In this document: positions 11,228-21,119 of the stretch, piece after piece | How positions within the stretch are numbered: position 1 is the first letter of the stretch | Layout of the letters: the number at the start of each line of letters is the position of its first letter | Origin: Falciphora oryzae | Lineage: Eukaryota; Ascomycota; Sordariomycetes; Magnaporthales; Magnaporthaceae | Direction: 5' to 3' | Assembly: GCA_000733355.1 (NCBI GenBank) | Contig: JNVV01000061.1 | Span: 177,567 to 241,566 of the forward strand | Length of the DNA stretch: 64,000 nucleotides | The notes under the pieces: generated by a model | Seen by the model: the letters and a program-made list of their open reading frames with translations, nothing else | Told to the model about the DNA's origin: nothing | The model's database searches: none | Position numbers and translations under genes: made by a program

Positions 11228-12373
11228 CTACGCCGTCTGCAGCGACTTCCGCAACGCCGCGCAGATGGCATCGCCAACCTCGCTCGTCCGCGCGCTTCCG
11301 CCCAAGTCTCCGGTCCGGATCTCCAGCCCTCCAGCCTGCTTGGAGTCCACCACATGGGCAACCGCCTTCTCGACGGCCGTGGCCTCGTCGACGAGCAGGA
11401 ACGAGTAGCGCAGCATCATGGCCAGGCTGAGAATCTGCGCGACGGGGTTCACGATGCCCTTGCCGGAGATGTCGGGCGCACTGCCGTGCACCGGCTCGTA
11501 GATGCCGTTGCACCGGCCCTCGCCCGGGATCGCCGAGATGCTCGCGCTCGGCAGCACCCCCAGCGTGCCGGTGATGCCGCCCGAGATGTCGGACAGCACG
11601 TCGCCGAAGGTGTTGTCGGTGTGGATGACGCCGTTGAAGCGCGTCGGCTCGCGCACCATCAGCATCGCCATGCTGTCGGCGAGCTGGTGCCGCAGCTCGA
11701 TGTCGGGGAACTCCCTGTCCATGGTGTTCTGCGTGACCCGCCTCCACAGCCGGCCGCTGGCCAGCACGTTGGCCTTGTCGGCGCTCCACACCACCGCCGG
11801 CCCGCCGCCGCCGCCGTTGCCGTCGCGGCCCATCAGCCGCGCGACCGCGGCGCTCACGCGCGCCAGCCGCTCGATCTCGGACGCGCTGTACACCCACAGG
11901 TCCGACGCCGTCGTCTCCTCCTCCACCTTGGCGCCGAAGTAGGCGCCGCCGCAGTTTTCCCGCACCACCACGAACTTGGTCCCCCTCACCAGCTCGGGCT
12001 TGATCGGGGAGGCGTCCACCAGGGACGGGACGAAGATCTCGCACGGTCGGAGGTTGGCGAAGGCGTCCAGGCGCTGCCGCAGCTTCAGCAGCCCGGACTC
12101 GGGGGTCGGGTTCGCGCCCGCCCACTCCGGGCCGCCGATGCTGCCGAAGAGGACGGCGTCGCTCGATGCTGCCAGGTCGAGCACGGCGTCGGTGACGGGG
12201 ACCCCGTGTTTGTTGATGCTGGCGCCGCCTACCAGATCAAAGGTCCGCGTGAATTTGAGGCCCGGCCGGCATTCCTCGACGACGTCGAGAACCTTGAGCG
12301 CCTCGGCCATCACCTCCGGACCGACATGGTCGCCCGGCAGGACGAGGATCTTGTATGTGTTCCGCTGTGCCAT
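11228..12373 (-). CDS. 3-isopropylmalate dehydrogenase paralog (beta-decarboxylating dehydrogenase)
   Basis: An intronless frame of 381 residues, slightly longer than typical LEU2-type enzymes (about 360). Family motifs: [10 protein letters not shown] at the N-terminus (GDGIGPEV in most members), [22 protein letters not shown], the catalytic K-A-N-V-L segment (SADKANVL), the signature [19 protein letters not shown] and [19 protein letters not shown]. It oxidatively decarboxylates 3-isopropylmalate or a similar 2-hydroxyacid with NAD. No other leucine-pathway gene is nearby, and it sits inside a transporter/ALDH/SDR/regulator cluster, so it may be a pathway-dedicated duplicate rather than the housekeeping enzyme. 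It is divergent from the SDR gene at 12977. Confidence 0.92.
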   Translation of the reverse strand: MAQRNTYKILVLPGDHVGPEVMAEALKVLDVVEECRPGLKFTRTFDLVGGASINKHGVPVTDAVLDLAASSDAVLFGSIGGPEWAGANPTPESGLLKLRQRLDAFANLRPCEIFVPSLVDASPIKPELVRGTKFVVVRENCGGAYFGAKVEEETTASDLWVYSASEIERLARVSAAVARLMGRDGNGGGGGPAVVWSADKANVLASGRLWRRVTQNTMDREFPDIELRHQLADSMAMLMVREPTRFNGVIHTDNTFGDVLSDISGGITGTLGVLPSASISAIPGEGRCNGIYEPVHGSAPDISGKGIVNPVAQILSLAMMLRYSFLLVDEATAVEKAVAHVVDSKQAGGLEIRTGDLGGSARTSEVGDAICAALRKSLQTA

Positions 12374-12976
12374 GGTGCGTGTCTCGTGCTGTGCTTAAAA
12401 TGCAGCTCCCTGTGCAGCTTCTCCTCCTCGGCGGGCAGGTACCAAACAAGTAAGACGAGGTAGCACCGGGGCCGGTAAATGGCATCCGACGATAGCCATG
12501 AACGCATGGCCCGCCCCCAACTTGGCGGCCCTCACGCTGTGCCGAGGCCGGAGGCTACGGGTGGGTAATTGGCGGGGTGTGCGGCGGCGTGCCGGGATTA
12601 CCAAGGCAATAGTTGCCCCATCTTAGTGTTTTAGCGCGTCGCACCCCCCGCATCGGACGGCCTCTCCTGAGGCCTGGGAGAGGGGAGGGGCTGAGTGGCA
12701 AGGTCCGCAGAAAGGGGGGAAAGTTTTCTCCAAAAACGCTCTGGATGGCCAGAGAATTGTACCCCACACATGTTGATGCGTGGGGTAGTCCCTTATGTAG
12801 GACGGGTTGCGGGGAGCGATGACGGCCATGGCACGCCCCTAAGCTCGGTTGCCGAAGGTTAAGAAGCATCCCGGCTTTGTTACCACTTAGCTCCTTCGAG
12901 GCACGTCGTAACGTGAAGTATCCTGCCAGCTGCATCTCCTTCGCGAATACTATTTTCCATCCCGAAGCTCGGCGCC
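12374..12976. promoter_or_regulatory. Divergent promoter region of IPMDH paralog and SDR
   Basis: 603 bp lie between the two divergent ATGs. No coding sequence is convincing. GC-rich blocks with CGG/CCG triplets occur at 12540-12600, as expected for Zn2Cys6 targets, but I cannot define a specific site. Confidence 0.5.
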
Positions 12977-13790
12977 ATGTCTCCCCGGCTCGAAGGCAAG
13001 GTCGCCATTGTCACTGGTGGTGCCTCAGGCTTCGGCAAGGGCATCGCCGCCAAGTTTGTGCAGGAGGGCGCCAAGGTGATCATCGCCGATCTCTCTGCAG
13101 AGTCGGGTCAGGCCGTCGCGCACGAGCTGGGCTGCGCGTTCGCCGTGGGCGACGTCACCAAGCCGGCCGACTGGGAGGCGCTCCTGAAGCAGGCCGTCGA
13201 CACCTTCGGCGGCCTGGATATAGTCGTCAACAACGCGGGGGCGACCTACGCCAACAAACCGACCGAGGACGTCACCGAAAAGGACTTTGACCTCGTCATG
13301 AACGTCAACGTCAAGTCCATCTTCCTCTCGACCAACGTGCTCCTGCCCTACTTCCTCGGCAGCAACCGGCCGGGGTGCTTCATCCAGGTCGCCTCGACCG
13401 CGGGGGTCAGGCCGCGGCCGCGGTTGACGTGGTACAACGCGTCCAAGGCGGCCGTCATCAACGCCACCAAGACGATGGCCGTGGAGTATGGCCCCAAGCA
13501 GATTCGGTTCAACGCCGTCTCGCCCGTGGTCGGAAGCACAGGAATGTACGCGTCGTGTCGTCCTCGGGCCCCGGAACGCCCTCCAGAGCTGACCCTCTGC
13601 AAACAGGACCCATTTGTTCCTCGGAAAGCCCGACACCGAGGAGAACCGCGCCGCGTTCGTCTCGACGGTTCCTCTTGGGCGAGGCTCGACGCCAGCCGAC
13701 GTGGCCAATGCGTGTTGCTACCTTGCCAGCGAAGAGGCTGCATTCATCACCGGTGTCAACATTGAGGTCGACGGAGGCCGGTGCGTCTAG
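12977..13790 (+). CDS. Short-chain dehydrogenase/reductase (classical SDR)
   Basis: Two exons (12977-13545 and 13607-13790; 61-nt intron GTACGC..AACAG splitting an ATG codon) give 250 residues, the standard classical SDR length. Motifs: TGGASGFGKGIA (cofactor glycine motif), VGDV, NNAG, catalytic Ser in QVASTAG, YNASK with Tyr and Lys, and FITGVNIEVDGG at the end. Exon 2 adds THLFLGKPDTEENR and the substrate-lid region ending in DGGRCV. It likely reduces or oxidises a carbonyl or alcohol of the local pathway. Without the intron the frame would run to 13765 with a wrong C-terminus. Confidence 0.92.
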
Positions 13791-13995
13791 AGGATTTAGT
13801 GTTACCGTAGGCTGGGACGACGATACATATGAAGATTGAGATGAGCGCACTCTGGGGCGCGGGCTGCCCACGAGTGGGTCGGCTACCCCGGTGTAGCGTG
13901 CTATGCGTTAAAAGGTTTCTCGCAGGGAGATCTCAGAGGTTCAGGGCACTCGGCTGTCAAGGTTTGTTTTCGGAATGGTGCGTCTGTTAAGTAGC

Positions 13996-14238
13996 TTAGC
14001 ACGACCATGATATGGAAACAAAAACGGTAGCTTGCCCCCTAAATTGACCTTGAGGTCCCGGTTTTGGAGTCTTGGGGGCCTCGGCCGGGGCGCGGGCGAC
14101 GAGCTCCGGCGCGGCGTCCTCCTCCTGGACGTCAACGCCACGCTTCGAGTTGGTAGCGGTGCAGTTGCCTTTGTTGCAGGCCCTGGTCGTTGTCCTGTGG
14201 TACTCCTCCAGGGCCTCCTTGTGGTGAATGCCAATTGA
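13996..14238 (-). pseudogene. Tandem remnant of the neighbouring secreted peptide precursor
   Basis: On the minus strand an 81-codon open stretch encodes TTTRACNKGNCTAT..SKRGVDVQEEDAAPELVARAPAE. At both base and residue level it matches the end of the gene at 14494-15057 (TKTTRVCHKGKCT, then the acidic EEDASPELAARAPA spacer), in a permuted order. A TAA lies just upstream and there is no start codon or signal peptide, so it looks like a leftover repeat unit from a longer or duplicated precursor. An unrecognised 3' exon of the neighbour is possible, though that gene already ends with its own stop. Confidence 0.6.
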
Positions 14239-14493
14239 TTACAGTGCTGTGTTGTGGTTCTAAATACAAGACAGCTCATAGGAAAGAGTTGGGCAGGGCC
14301 GGATCCGGCGGGCTTGCGCGTGCGCAAAGCGGAACCGTGCAGCCTGCTGTTGCACGCGGGCAGGACGCGTTGCAGGCAAAATTTGCAGAGAATCTGTCCA
14401 GGCGGACATGGCGCATCATCAGACAGACAGAACAGGCAATCAATCCAATCAGGTAAATTCATTCTCGTTACGCTGTGCAACACCTGCCCCTCC

Positions 14494-15057
14494 TCAATTG
14501 AGCGGAGGTGCCTGCTGCCCGTGACGCTCCCTCAGGACGTCGACGTCCCGCCGCGTCACGGTGGTGGTACACTTGCCTTTGTGGCAGACCCTGGTCGTTT
14601 TTGTCCAGAACATGGGCGGCTTGGCCGGGGCGCGGGCGGCGAGCTCCGGCGAGGCGTCCTCCTCCTGGGCGTCCTCCTCCTGGACGCCGCGCTTCCAGTT
14701 GTTGCCTCCGAGGCAGCCGAGGCCGCCGCAAGGGCCGGTCGTGCCCTTGGGCACGGGCTTGACCTTTCTAATTTGTTCTTTGATGAATTTATCCGCCTGC
14801 CTTTGCTCGGTTGTAGACGGGGTTCTCGGGGCGCGGACGAAGAGCTTAGGGGCCGCCTCCTCCCGGGCGACGGAGCGCCGCCAGCTGTTCCCCCCGACGC
14901 AGCCGAGGCCGCCGCACGGGCCGGTCATCCCCGGTTTGGGCTTCATCTGGTCGACGGCAGCTTTAAAACCCTTGTCCCGGGGCATAGCGACGGCGGCGGA
15001 TTGTGCGACGAGCAGCGCGAGGACCGCCGTGCTGGCGGAGAGGGTGAAGAGCTGCAT
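14494..15057 (-). CDS. Secreted Cys-containing repeat protein, putative Kex2-processed peptide precursor (member a)
   Basis: An intronless frame of 187 residues. Residues 1-24 (MQLFTLSASTAVLALLVAQS..) form a clear signal peptide. Two near-identical units follow, GPCGGLGCVGGNSWRR (about 48-63) and GPCGGLGCLGGNNWKRG (about 108-124), each ending in a dibasic site. A third cysteine pair, TTRVCHKGKCT, ends in VTRRDV. The segments between are acidic and end in ARAP or VRAP. Each peptide unit thus has two cysteines able to form a small disulfide loop. No known domain is recognised. Other loci at 16882, 19528 and 30153 share the same plan. It could be a precursor of secreted mini-peptides or an effector; processing is inferred from the dibasic sites. 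Confidence 0.75.
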   Translation of the reverse strand: MQLFTLSASTAVLALLVAQSAAVAMPRDKGFKAAVDQMKPKPGMTGPCGGLGCVGGNSWRRSVAREEAAPKLFVRAPRTPSTTEQRQADKFIKEQIRKVKPVPKGTTGPCGGLGCLGGNNWKRGVQEEDAQEEDASPELAARAPAKPPMFWTKTTRVCHKGKCTTTVTRRDVDVLRERHGQQAPPLN

Positions 15058-16881
15058 CGTTGTGTTTGGTTGGCTCGAGGCCGGGTTCGAAAAATGCAGG
15101 AGGGCTATTGGAAGAAGTTGGAAACAAGTAATGGAGGCCTGTCGGGATGAGCAGGTTGCGGATCAATAGTGCCAAGCGTGCAGTGCAAAGCCTCGGATGA
15201 ATCGCTGTATAGGAAGGGGTGGGTGAGAAGTGGGATGATGACAGGAAAAAGGCATCATCAGCAGTCTGGCGTCGGTAGTTGGGATATTTATGTTTCGTTC
15301 AACCTCGCAAGTTCCGCGGCGAAGGGTTTCGTGTTTCTATTCTAGGCGTGCTAACAAGCCTGATGTGTATTTGTTTCCCCGTCGGTCGCCGACGTGGACT
15401 ATTGTTTGTTGCCAGGAAGATCTGTTTCCAGGGACAGGGCCACAGCAGGGTAGGCAAAGGTCGTGCGCCTGGTGCAAAAATTCAGCATCCGGGGAGATTC
15501 CATTATTTCCAATTGAGACGCGTGCTAGGAATATCGATCCATGTGCGGTATGGCCCGACAGGACGTTGCAATAATGGGAGCGTTGTTTTTTGTTTGCCTG
15601 TTTTAGCCGCTTTTTATTTTTATCTCGTGCCTGACAAGAGCTCAACGGGAGATCGCCAAAAGAGGCGGGGCCCCGTTTTTTTTCGGGCCCCCACCGAGCT
15701 CTGAACTCAATCGTCACTGCCATGCCCGAAATAGCAGGCGACAAGGTCTACGCGAACCAAAAAAGAAAGAAGGAAAAAGGCGCGCGCCGCTGCCCTCGAA
15801 TTCCACCGTGTCTCTTTGCCCGTGGTTTTTGGCGGCGATGAAACCAAGTCTCCATGGTCACAGATGTTGCATATCGTGTCTGGCACCCGACCGACGATGG
15901 CGGGCCAGGTCTCATCCGCCTAAACGGCGATACTGTGGGAGACTGCATGGCTACCGCGGCCGCGAGGTTGCCTCACCTCAATCCTGAGCACGACTTCCTC
16001 CAATCTTAAAAGGCCGGTCCGTCGACTCCATCATTGTGGACCTGCCGCGTCGGTGTTGTCGATTGCGTCGGTCGTATGTGCAAGGCGTTGGGTTTCCCGA
16101 TGCAGGGCGAAGTGCGGCGTTCGAACGGTGCGACGTCGCATCGACCGAGGGCGTGAGGCGGCCGGCCGGTGATTAGGCGACGGCTCCGAGAAGCTGGGAC
16201 ACGCGCATTGAAAGTGGATGCCGGGGGATTCGGACTGGTAAAGGCGGGCGCATTGCTGGAGAGCGAGGAACGAGGGGAGGCTGCGTGCGGCTGCGTTGAC
16301 AGCGGGACGTTGCCCACCAATCGTCGACCCTGTGTGCTGGGATCGAGAACAAAGGAAGCGTAAAGAGCAATAGGATTCGGCTCCCAATCCACGACGTTTG
16401 TGCCGCCGTCCCGGATTGCCGGTGTATTACGCTGCCCGACGATAAACTACCGATTTTCGCAAACGCGGTAGCAACCGGGGCCGGTAGCCTGCCGCCACTT
16501 GCAAGCCTGCACACCACGGAATACCTGGGTAAAGCAGCCGAAACTTTAATCAACCTGCTACAGGACGCGTTGGCTACCTTCGGCCGGGGGCCTAAGGCTA
16601 AAAGAAAAGGCCAACCGTGGTTATGGACAAGACTGTAGGGGATGATCCCCAATCGCCGGGCTCAACAACATGTAGACGTCTTTCCCATGGCCTCCTTCCC
16701 AATGGCTTTCCAAATGCCCGAAACAAAAAGCAGAAAATACCAAGGTCCAAATCAAAAATGCAAAACCACCCAAATGCAAACTCACCAACTTGACCACCGA
16801 TGAATGGGCGATTAGTCGAGTCTTTGTCAGCTGGAAGCCACGCTACGCTCGGCCTCCTCAACGTCACGCTTGCCGTTGCCG
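15058..16881. other. Intergenic stretch of 1.8 kb
   Basis: No supported gene. It contains the promoter and leader of the precursor at 14494-15057 (TA-rich box near 15283-15292) and only short ORFs in overlapping frames without motifs. The codon pattern of the longer minus-strand ORFs at 16000-16650 does not suggest a real protein. Confidence 0.5.
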
Positions 16882-17070
16882 CTACTGCTCAACGTCACGC
16901 CTGCCCTTGCTGATACCCTTAGGCGCCTTAGCGTTCGAGCCAGGATAATAGCGGCCGCGGGCCTCGAGAGCAGGCGCGGCAAGATCGGATCCCGACGACG
17001 AAGGGACCGGGACGGCGATGGCGCCGATGGCGAGCAGGGCGATGATCTGGGAGAGCTTGAGGACTTGCAT
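16882..17070 (-). CDS. Small secreted protein, putative Kex2-processed peptide precursor (member c)
   Basis: 62 residues from an ATG at 17070: a signal peptide (MQVLKLSQIIALLAIGAIAV), a short pro-region ending PALEAR, then the segment GRYYPGSNAKAPKGISKG bounded by the dibasic RR of GRRDVEQ. A stop follows. In the next frame directly downstream (to about 16827) a second unit, SGNGKRDVEEAERS, repeats the KR-D-V-E pattern, so the stop may come from a frameshift between two tandem units. The 5' leader (17071-17326) contains TTTCCTTTTGTCT (minus strand, about 17218-17230), also seen upstream of two other members. Confidence 0.65.
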   Translation of the reverse strand: MQVLKLSQIIALLAIGAIAVPVPSSSGSDLAAPALEARGRYYPGSNAKAPKGISKGRRDVEQ

Positions 17071-18199
17071 CTTGCCGGTGGGCTGGATGTAGTAGGTGAC
17101 TCGAACGAGAAGAGGCGAGGCCAGGCAAATGGAATAAGAAGTGCAGGGATTGAGTGGACCCAAGTGAGGCGAGCAAATGGGAAGAGAAGATGCAAGGAAA
17201 AGCAAAGACTCAAGGGAAAGAGACAAAAGGAAAAGAGAAGAAAGACGCTGAATGATGACTAGATCGATGAGGATGGGGGAGAAAGAATATCCAGAAGACA
17301 TGCTGGGGCGGTGGAAGACGCTCCCTTTATACACCACGAGGAGCATATCGGGCAGCGCCAAAGCCAGAGCCCGCAGACGACTCGTGGCCGTTGCCGCACT
17401 GTTTGCTTGAACCAGGCCCGAACCCTGTCGTCGGACGCCACGGCCGTCGCATGAGGGCTCTGCTCCGTGGGGACCCCAGAGCCGGCAGGTGCCGCTGTCG
17501 TCTGTCTGGTCGAGCTTTGATGGCGGCGAGAGAAACAACGCGGCCCGCTCACCACCCATGGCCGAACTCACGTCGGGATGGCAGTCGAGTCCACTCGTGG
17601 CGTGGGGCTGTTTTGGCGCGCGCAGCAGCCGGCTCGACTCGTGCCAAGCCTCCAGCCGACGGCCGTCCTGTCCTGCAGCTTTAACGCCCGTCTTGGAGGT
17701 TGTGAGGGACCCGGAGGCTTCGCTTGGCCCCTGAACCCCCTCTGCCATGAGTCGCCTCGTGCCCCTCGCTCGCTCGGCTTGGGGGACCGTCTCGTGGTTT
17801 TGGAGAGAGAGAGGGAGAGAGTGACTGCCACCCAACGTAGGACCCGCCGTCCCGCTTTTGTGTCTGGTTACGCAAAGCAAAAGCCCCTGTGGTCGCGCAT
17901 GAGGCCAGCCAACTGGAGCGTTTCGTTTCAAAGGGGCAACCCACCGAAGAAGAGCAAACGTGACTCCTTTCGACAGCGCGCTCTCGTCCCGTAGCTGCGT
18001 TTCAGGAAGGCTTGTCCACGTAGGTCCCTGGGTGAGTACCTAGGTTGGTAGGTAGGTACTGTGTAGGTACCTATTAGATGTTATGGTCAAGTACTTGCCC
18101 ACCCAGAGGTTCCTCGCTTGTAGGGGAGGGAGGGGATTATATTGATGCTGAATTGAGCGAGTACTTATATTTTCCGCCGGGTATGAGCACCCCGCAGAT
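17071..18199. other. Leader/promoter of member c and unassigned sequence
   Basis: No gene supported beyond about 17330. The stretch is GC-rich, with a GA-rich microsatellite (about 17803-17822) and repeated GTAGGTA words at 18020-18070. Confidence 0.45.
17326..17331 (-). promoter_or_regulatory. TATA box of member c
   Basis: TATAAA on the minus strand, about 256 bp upstream of the ATG at 17070, in a position fitting a TATA box with a pyrimidine-rich leader of about 220 nt. Confidence 0.5.
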
Positions 18200-18332
18200 T
18201 AGGCCTGTTTTGGTATAGTGGCAGGCATGGGGGGGCGGGCCTCGGGACCACCCCTGGGCCCGGCCGGGAGTGCGGGGGACCAACGAGCCTACTGTTTGGT
18301 CCGGTTGAGATAAACGAAAAAGTAAAATATGC
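18200..18332. repeat. Left part of dispersed repeat R3, copy 1
   Basis: The segment with CCCCTGGGCCCGGCCG, then GTGCGGGGGAC-AACGAG and a TAAACGA..AAAGTA stretch, matches 35985-36136. In both places a fold-back MITE follows directly. The repeat continues at 18757-18870 (TTCGACGAACGA-GCAAAAAGGA), matching 36583-36722. Confidence 0.6.
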
Positions 18333-18334
18333 TA

Positions 18335-18754
18335 ACGTGGTTCATCAGTGAGTGGACCATATCAGCGAGTGGGCCAGTTCGAAATCCCGTATTAAACGCC
18401 GTTTTTTTTCAACTAAATAACTCGCTCAATTTGTAGTTAAATTTTACCAAAATTTAAATAGTTACATTTAACTTTATAACAATTATAAAATTAATTTTTC
18501 CAGAATTTTAATATTACCCCTTTTAGGTTAGTTTGCAACACTGCGTATTACACTATATACAATATGTAAATTACCTTAAAGGGGTAATAATAAAAATCCG
18601 AAAAAAATATTTTTACGTAAGAATTATTTTTAATAATTACTAGTTAAATTTTTATAAAATTCCACTGCAAATTGATTAAAGTGCACCGACATTTTTTGTA
18701 TGTATTTCCGGGTGGCCCACTCGCTGATATGGTCCACTCACTGATGAACCACGT
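18335..18754. mobile_element. Fold-back MITE (Fot/pogo-type ends), copy 1
   Basis: 420 bp flanked by TA duplications (18333-18334, 18755-18756). It begins ACGTGGTTC and ends with the reverse complement. Next to the tips are 17-bp tandem iterons (ATCAGTGAGTGGACCAT, ATCAGCGAGTGGGCC) mirrored at the right end. The interior is AT-rich and largely palindromic, with no coding capacity. The tips match the 1.86-kb transposase-bearing elements at 38597, 45011 and 51548, so it is probably mobilised by such a transposase. Confidence 0.85.
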
Positions 18755-18756
18755 TA

Positions 18757-19527
18757 AGGAAAAAGGGAAAAGGTTGTATGCGGGCCTTGAGGCTTTGTTG
18801 TTACCGCCTAGCGATAGTGTAATAGTTAGTGGCTTCGACGAACGAAGCAAAAAGGAGGGGTTTTTGCAGTAGGCGTTTCCAATACCCGGGCCTATCGAAT
18901 ATTGGGGCGGGATCCGCTACGGGCCATTTGTTTTCTACCGCCCCGGCCTGAGCAGCCTGCTGCTGCTGCGTAAAGTTTAATTTGTGGTGTCTTTTCTCTT
19001 CCTTTTCGGGAGTGCCTGTCCAGAATCGAAACCCTGTGCTTGGCGTGAGCGGGAGCTCTACGGTCCCCATGGGAAAGGGAAGTCTTGGCGCATCGTGCCT
19101 GCTATTCTCGGCATCGCGAGTGACAACGGTGCCAGTGTGGGGGTGGATACCAGTGGACCACTGAGGCACGGCTAATTCGGGAAACGCTTTGACTGCCAGC
19201 CCCAAGTCTGTGCATCCATGTTTCAAACCGACAACCTCGCCGTTCAAGGTTCCTATCCCCGGCACCCTGTTCCTGGCCCGGCCTGGACATAGTTCAAAAA
19301 AGGGCAAAATAGAAATAAACACAGTCGTTTCAAGGGTAATTTATATAGAGGACGAATAGGGACAAATATGCCGTCCATCGCCCCAACGCTACTCCCGAAC
19401 TTCTCTTTTTTCCACCACCATCAACTTTTTCCTCCTCTCATCTTTCCTTTTGTCATCTTTTCCTTTTGTCTGATTTCCTTCTGTCTTATTTCCTTTGTCT
19501 ATTTTTACTCTTCTTCAACCACCCGCC
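18757..19527. other. R3 remainder and promoter of member d
   Basis: The first 110 bp are repeat R3. A minus-strand ORF at 18801-19322 lacks an ATG and motifs and is not called. TATATA at 19342-19347 lies 181 bp upstream of ATG 19528. A pyrimidine-rich leader with repeated TTTCCTTTTGTC-type words spans 19440-19500. Confidence 0.5.
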
Positions 19528-20022
19528 ATGTACTTCTCTACCTACGGCGCCGCCAAAGCCCTTATGGCCGTTGCCCTCGCCGCCCAGGCCGTCGCCCTCC
19601 CGGCCCAACCCGCCGCCGACGGCATCGAGGCGCGGGCGTACAAGCCCCTCAAGCCCATCGCCGCGCAGCCGCTCACCCAGCCCCAAACCCCCCCGGGCCA
19701 CCGCACCAACCTGAGGTGCGGTGCCGACGGCCAGTGCGCGCAGAAGCGCTCGGCCGACGTCGTCGAAGCGCGAGACCTCGAGGTGGCTCTCGAAACGCGG
19801 GAGCCCAGGAGGAAGGATCCCTTCAGGTCAGGGGCGCAATTCCAGTCGTGCTCCAACGGCTTTTGCTTTGGGAAGCGCTCGGCCGCCGAGGAGGAGGCGC
19901 GCCTCACCGCCCGCGACCCCGCGCGCAAGCAGCCGGGCGCGTCCAAGCCCAAGTTCAGCGACCCGAGCCAGTTCAAGGTGTGGACCAAGGAGGAGAAGCA
20001 GCGGGGCTGGGGCCCCCAGTGA
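19528..20022 (+). CDS. Secreted putative Kex2-processed peptide precursor (member d)
   Basis: 164 residues, no intron. The signal peptide MYFSTYGAAKALMAVALAAQ ends near AVA-LPA. Then come a pro-part ending GIEAR, a Pro-rich segment ending in LRCGADGQCAQKR, the acidic spacer SADVVEAR, a second segment RRKDPFRSGAQFQSCSNGFC-FGKR with its own cysteine pair, the acidic spacer SAAEEEAR, and a basic tail. The KDPFRS block recurs in member e at 30153. KR sites follow both cysteine pairs, as in a polyprotein cut by Kex2. No known domain. Likely secreted; the active form would be one or two disulfide-looped peptides. Confidence 0.75.
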   Translation: MYFSTYGAAKALMAVALAAQAVALPAQPAADGIEARAYKPLKPIAAQPLTQPQTPPGHRTNLRCGADGQCAQKRSADVVEARDLEVALETREPRRKDPFRSGAQFQSCSNGFCFGKRSAAEEEARLTARDPARKQPGASKPKFSDPSQFKVWTKEEKQRGWGPQ

Positions 20023-20144
20023 GCTCGGTCTGCTGCTAAGGTCTGATCTGTAGGCTGCAACGTAGCTGGGGCGGGCTCGGCTTGCTGGAGGAAATGTTAA
20101 AGGCATGGGATTACTTTAATCTCGTTTTGTTTTGTTAGTTGTTA

Positions 20145-20573
20145 ACGTGGTTCACAAGCGAGTGGACCACACAAGCGAGTGGGCCACTTCCAAATCCCAT
20201 ACTAAACGCCGTTTCCGACCCCCTTGCTAAATCGACTAATTTTTATCCAAATCGATTAAATTTTGGCATACCGGCTTTTAATTATAAAATTGAACTTTTA
20301 AATTTTTTCTTTAAATTTTTATTACTAAATTGGGTTAGTTATTTAAAAATCTAAGTTTTACAGGGGTTAAATTAGTGCATCTAACCCGATTTAGTGCTAA
20401 AAATTTTAAGAAAATTACAAAAATTCAATTTTATAATTGAGAGTCACTATAACAAATTTTAGCTAATTTGGATAAAAATTGGTCGATATAGCAAGGGGGT
20501 CGGAAACGGCGTTTAGTATGGGATTTAGAAGTGGCCCACTCGCTTGTGTGGTCCACTCGCTTGTGAACCACGT
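20145..20573. mobile_element. Fold-back MITE, copy 2
   Basis: 429 bp with flanking TA, ACGTGGTTC tips and 17-bp iterons ACAAGCGAGTGGACCAC / ACAAGCGAGTGGGCCAC, mirrored at the right end. An inner block (AATCCCATACTAAACGCCG and following) is also inverted, so most of the element can fold into one hairpin. Non-coding. Confidence 0.87.
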
Positions 20574-20839
20574 TAGCAAGTTTTGCATGTCATTTTTTAT
20601 CTGTTCTATTTGCTTTTATCTTTTGTTTTTTTACCACTTTTTGCAATTTTCTCCATTCTCCTTACTAGGTTAGGTAGTTATCCTGCTGCTAAAACTTTAA
20701 CTTTGTTAAAAGAACTAATGTATTTAGCTAAAGGTTGGGTGCATAGGCCCAACCTACCCTGTATTACCCTCTTTGGATTATTTACCCTGTACTGTTGTGG
20801 GGTTGTGCACAGAAATAGCGGGCAGGGCTTATAGCGTGC

Positions 20840-21112
20840 TCAAAGGTGGCTTACAGCATCCACAGCACCTACCAGAAGCCTAAAGGCGACCCGCCTCAAA
20901 GACACTCGCGTGGATGTCTTCCAGCGGATAGGCGACTGGATCAATGTGATAGGGGATGACGGCCGCAGACGTATCTTCAGGCTGAGCGGTTTGGCCGGGA
21001 CTGGCAAGTCGACCGTCGCCAGCACCGTGGCCAGGAACCATGGCCACTTTACTCTCAGCTTCTTTTTTTCCGGGGGCGGCGGTGAAGCGGGCCGGGCTAA
21101 GTTTCTGTCCAG
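20840..21112 (+). pseudogene. NACHT NTPase fragment of a NOD-like receptor
   Basis: The frame around 20886-21105 encodes ATRLKDTRVDVFQRIGDW and then FRLSGLAGTGKSTVASTVAR, an almost canonical start of the NACHT domain with Walker A GLAGTGKST, followed by LSFFFSGGGGEAGRAKFL as in fungal NWD/NLR proteins. After KFL the similarity stops abruptly and no start codon or downstream Walker B is seen. It is a truncated relic. Full-length relatives act as intracellular sensors or incompatibility proteins. Confidence 0.75.
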
Positions 21113-21119
21113 GCGCGCA

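Noticed and set aside
11354..12463. 369-codon plus-strand ORF
   Set aside because: Antisense shadow of the IPMDH gene caused by high GC in third codon positions.
15279..16652. Overlapping ORFs of 90-160 codons
   Set aside because: No domain, no consistent start or splice pattern, composition-driven.
18801..19322. 173-codon minus-strand ORF
   Set aside because: Starts with a non-ATG codon, has no recognisable motif and overlaps repeat R3 and the promoter of member d.
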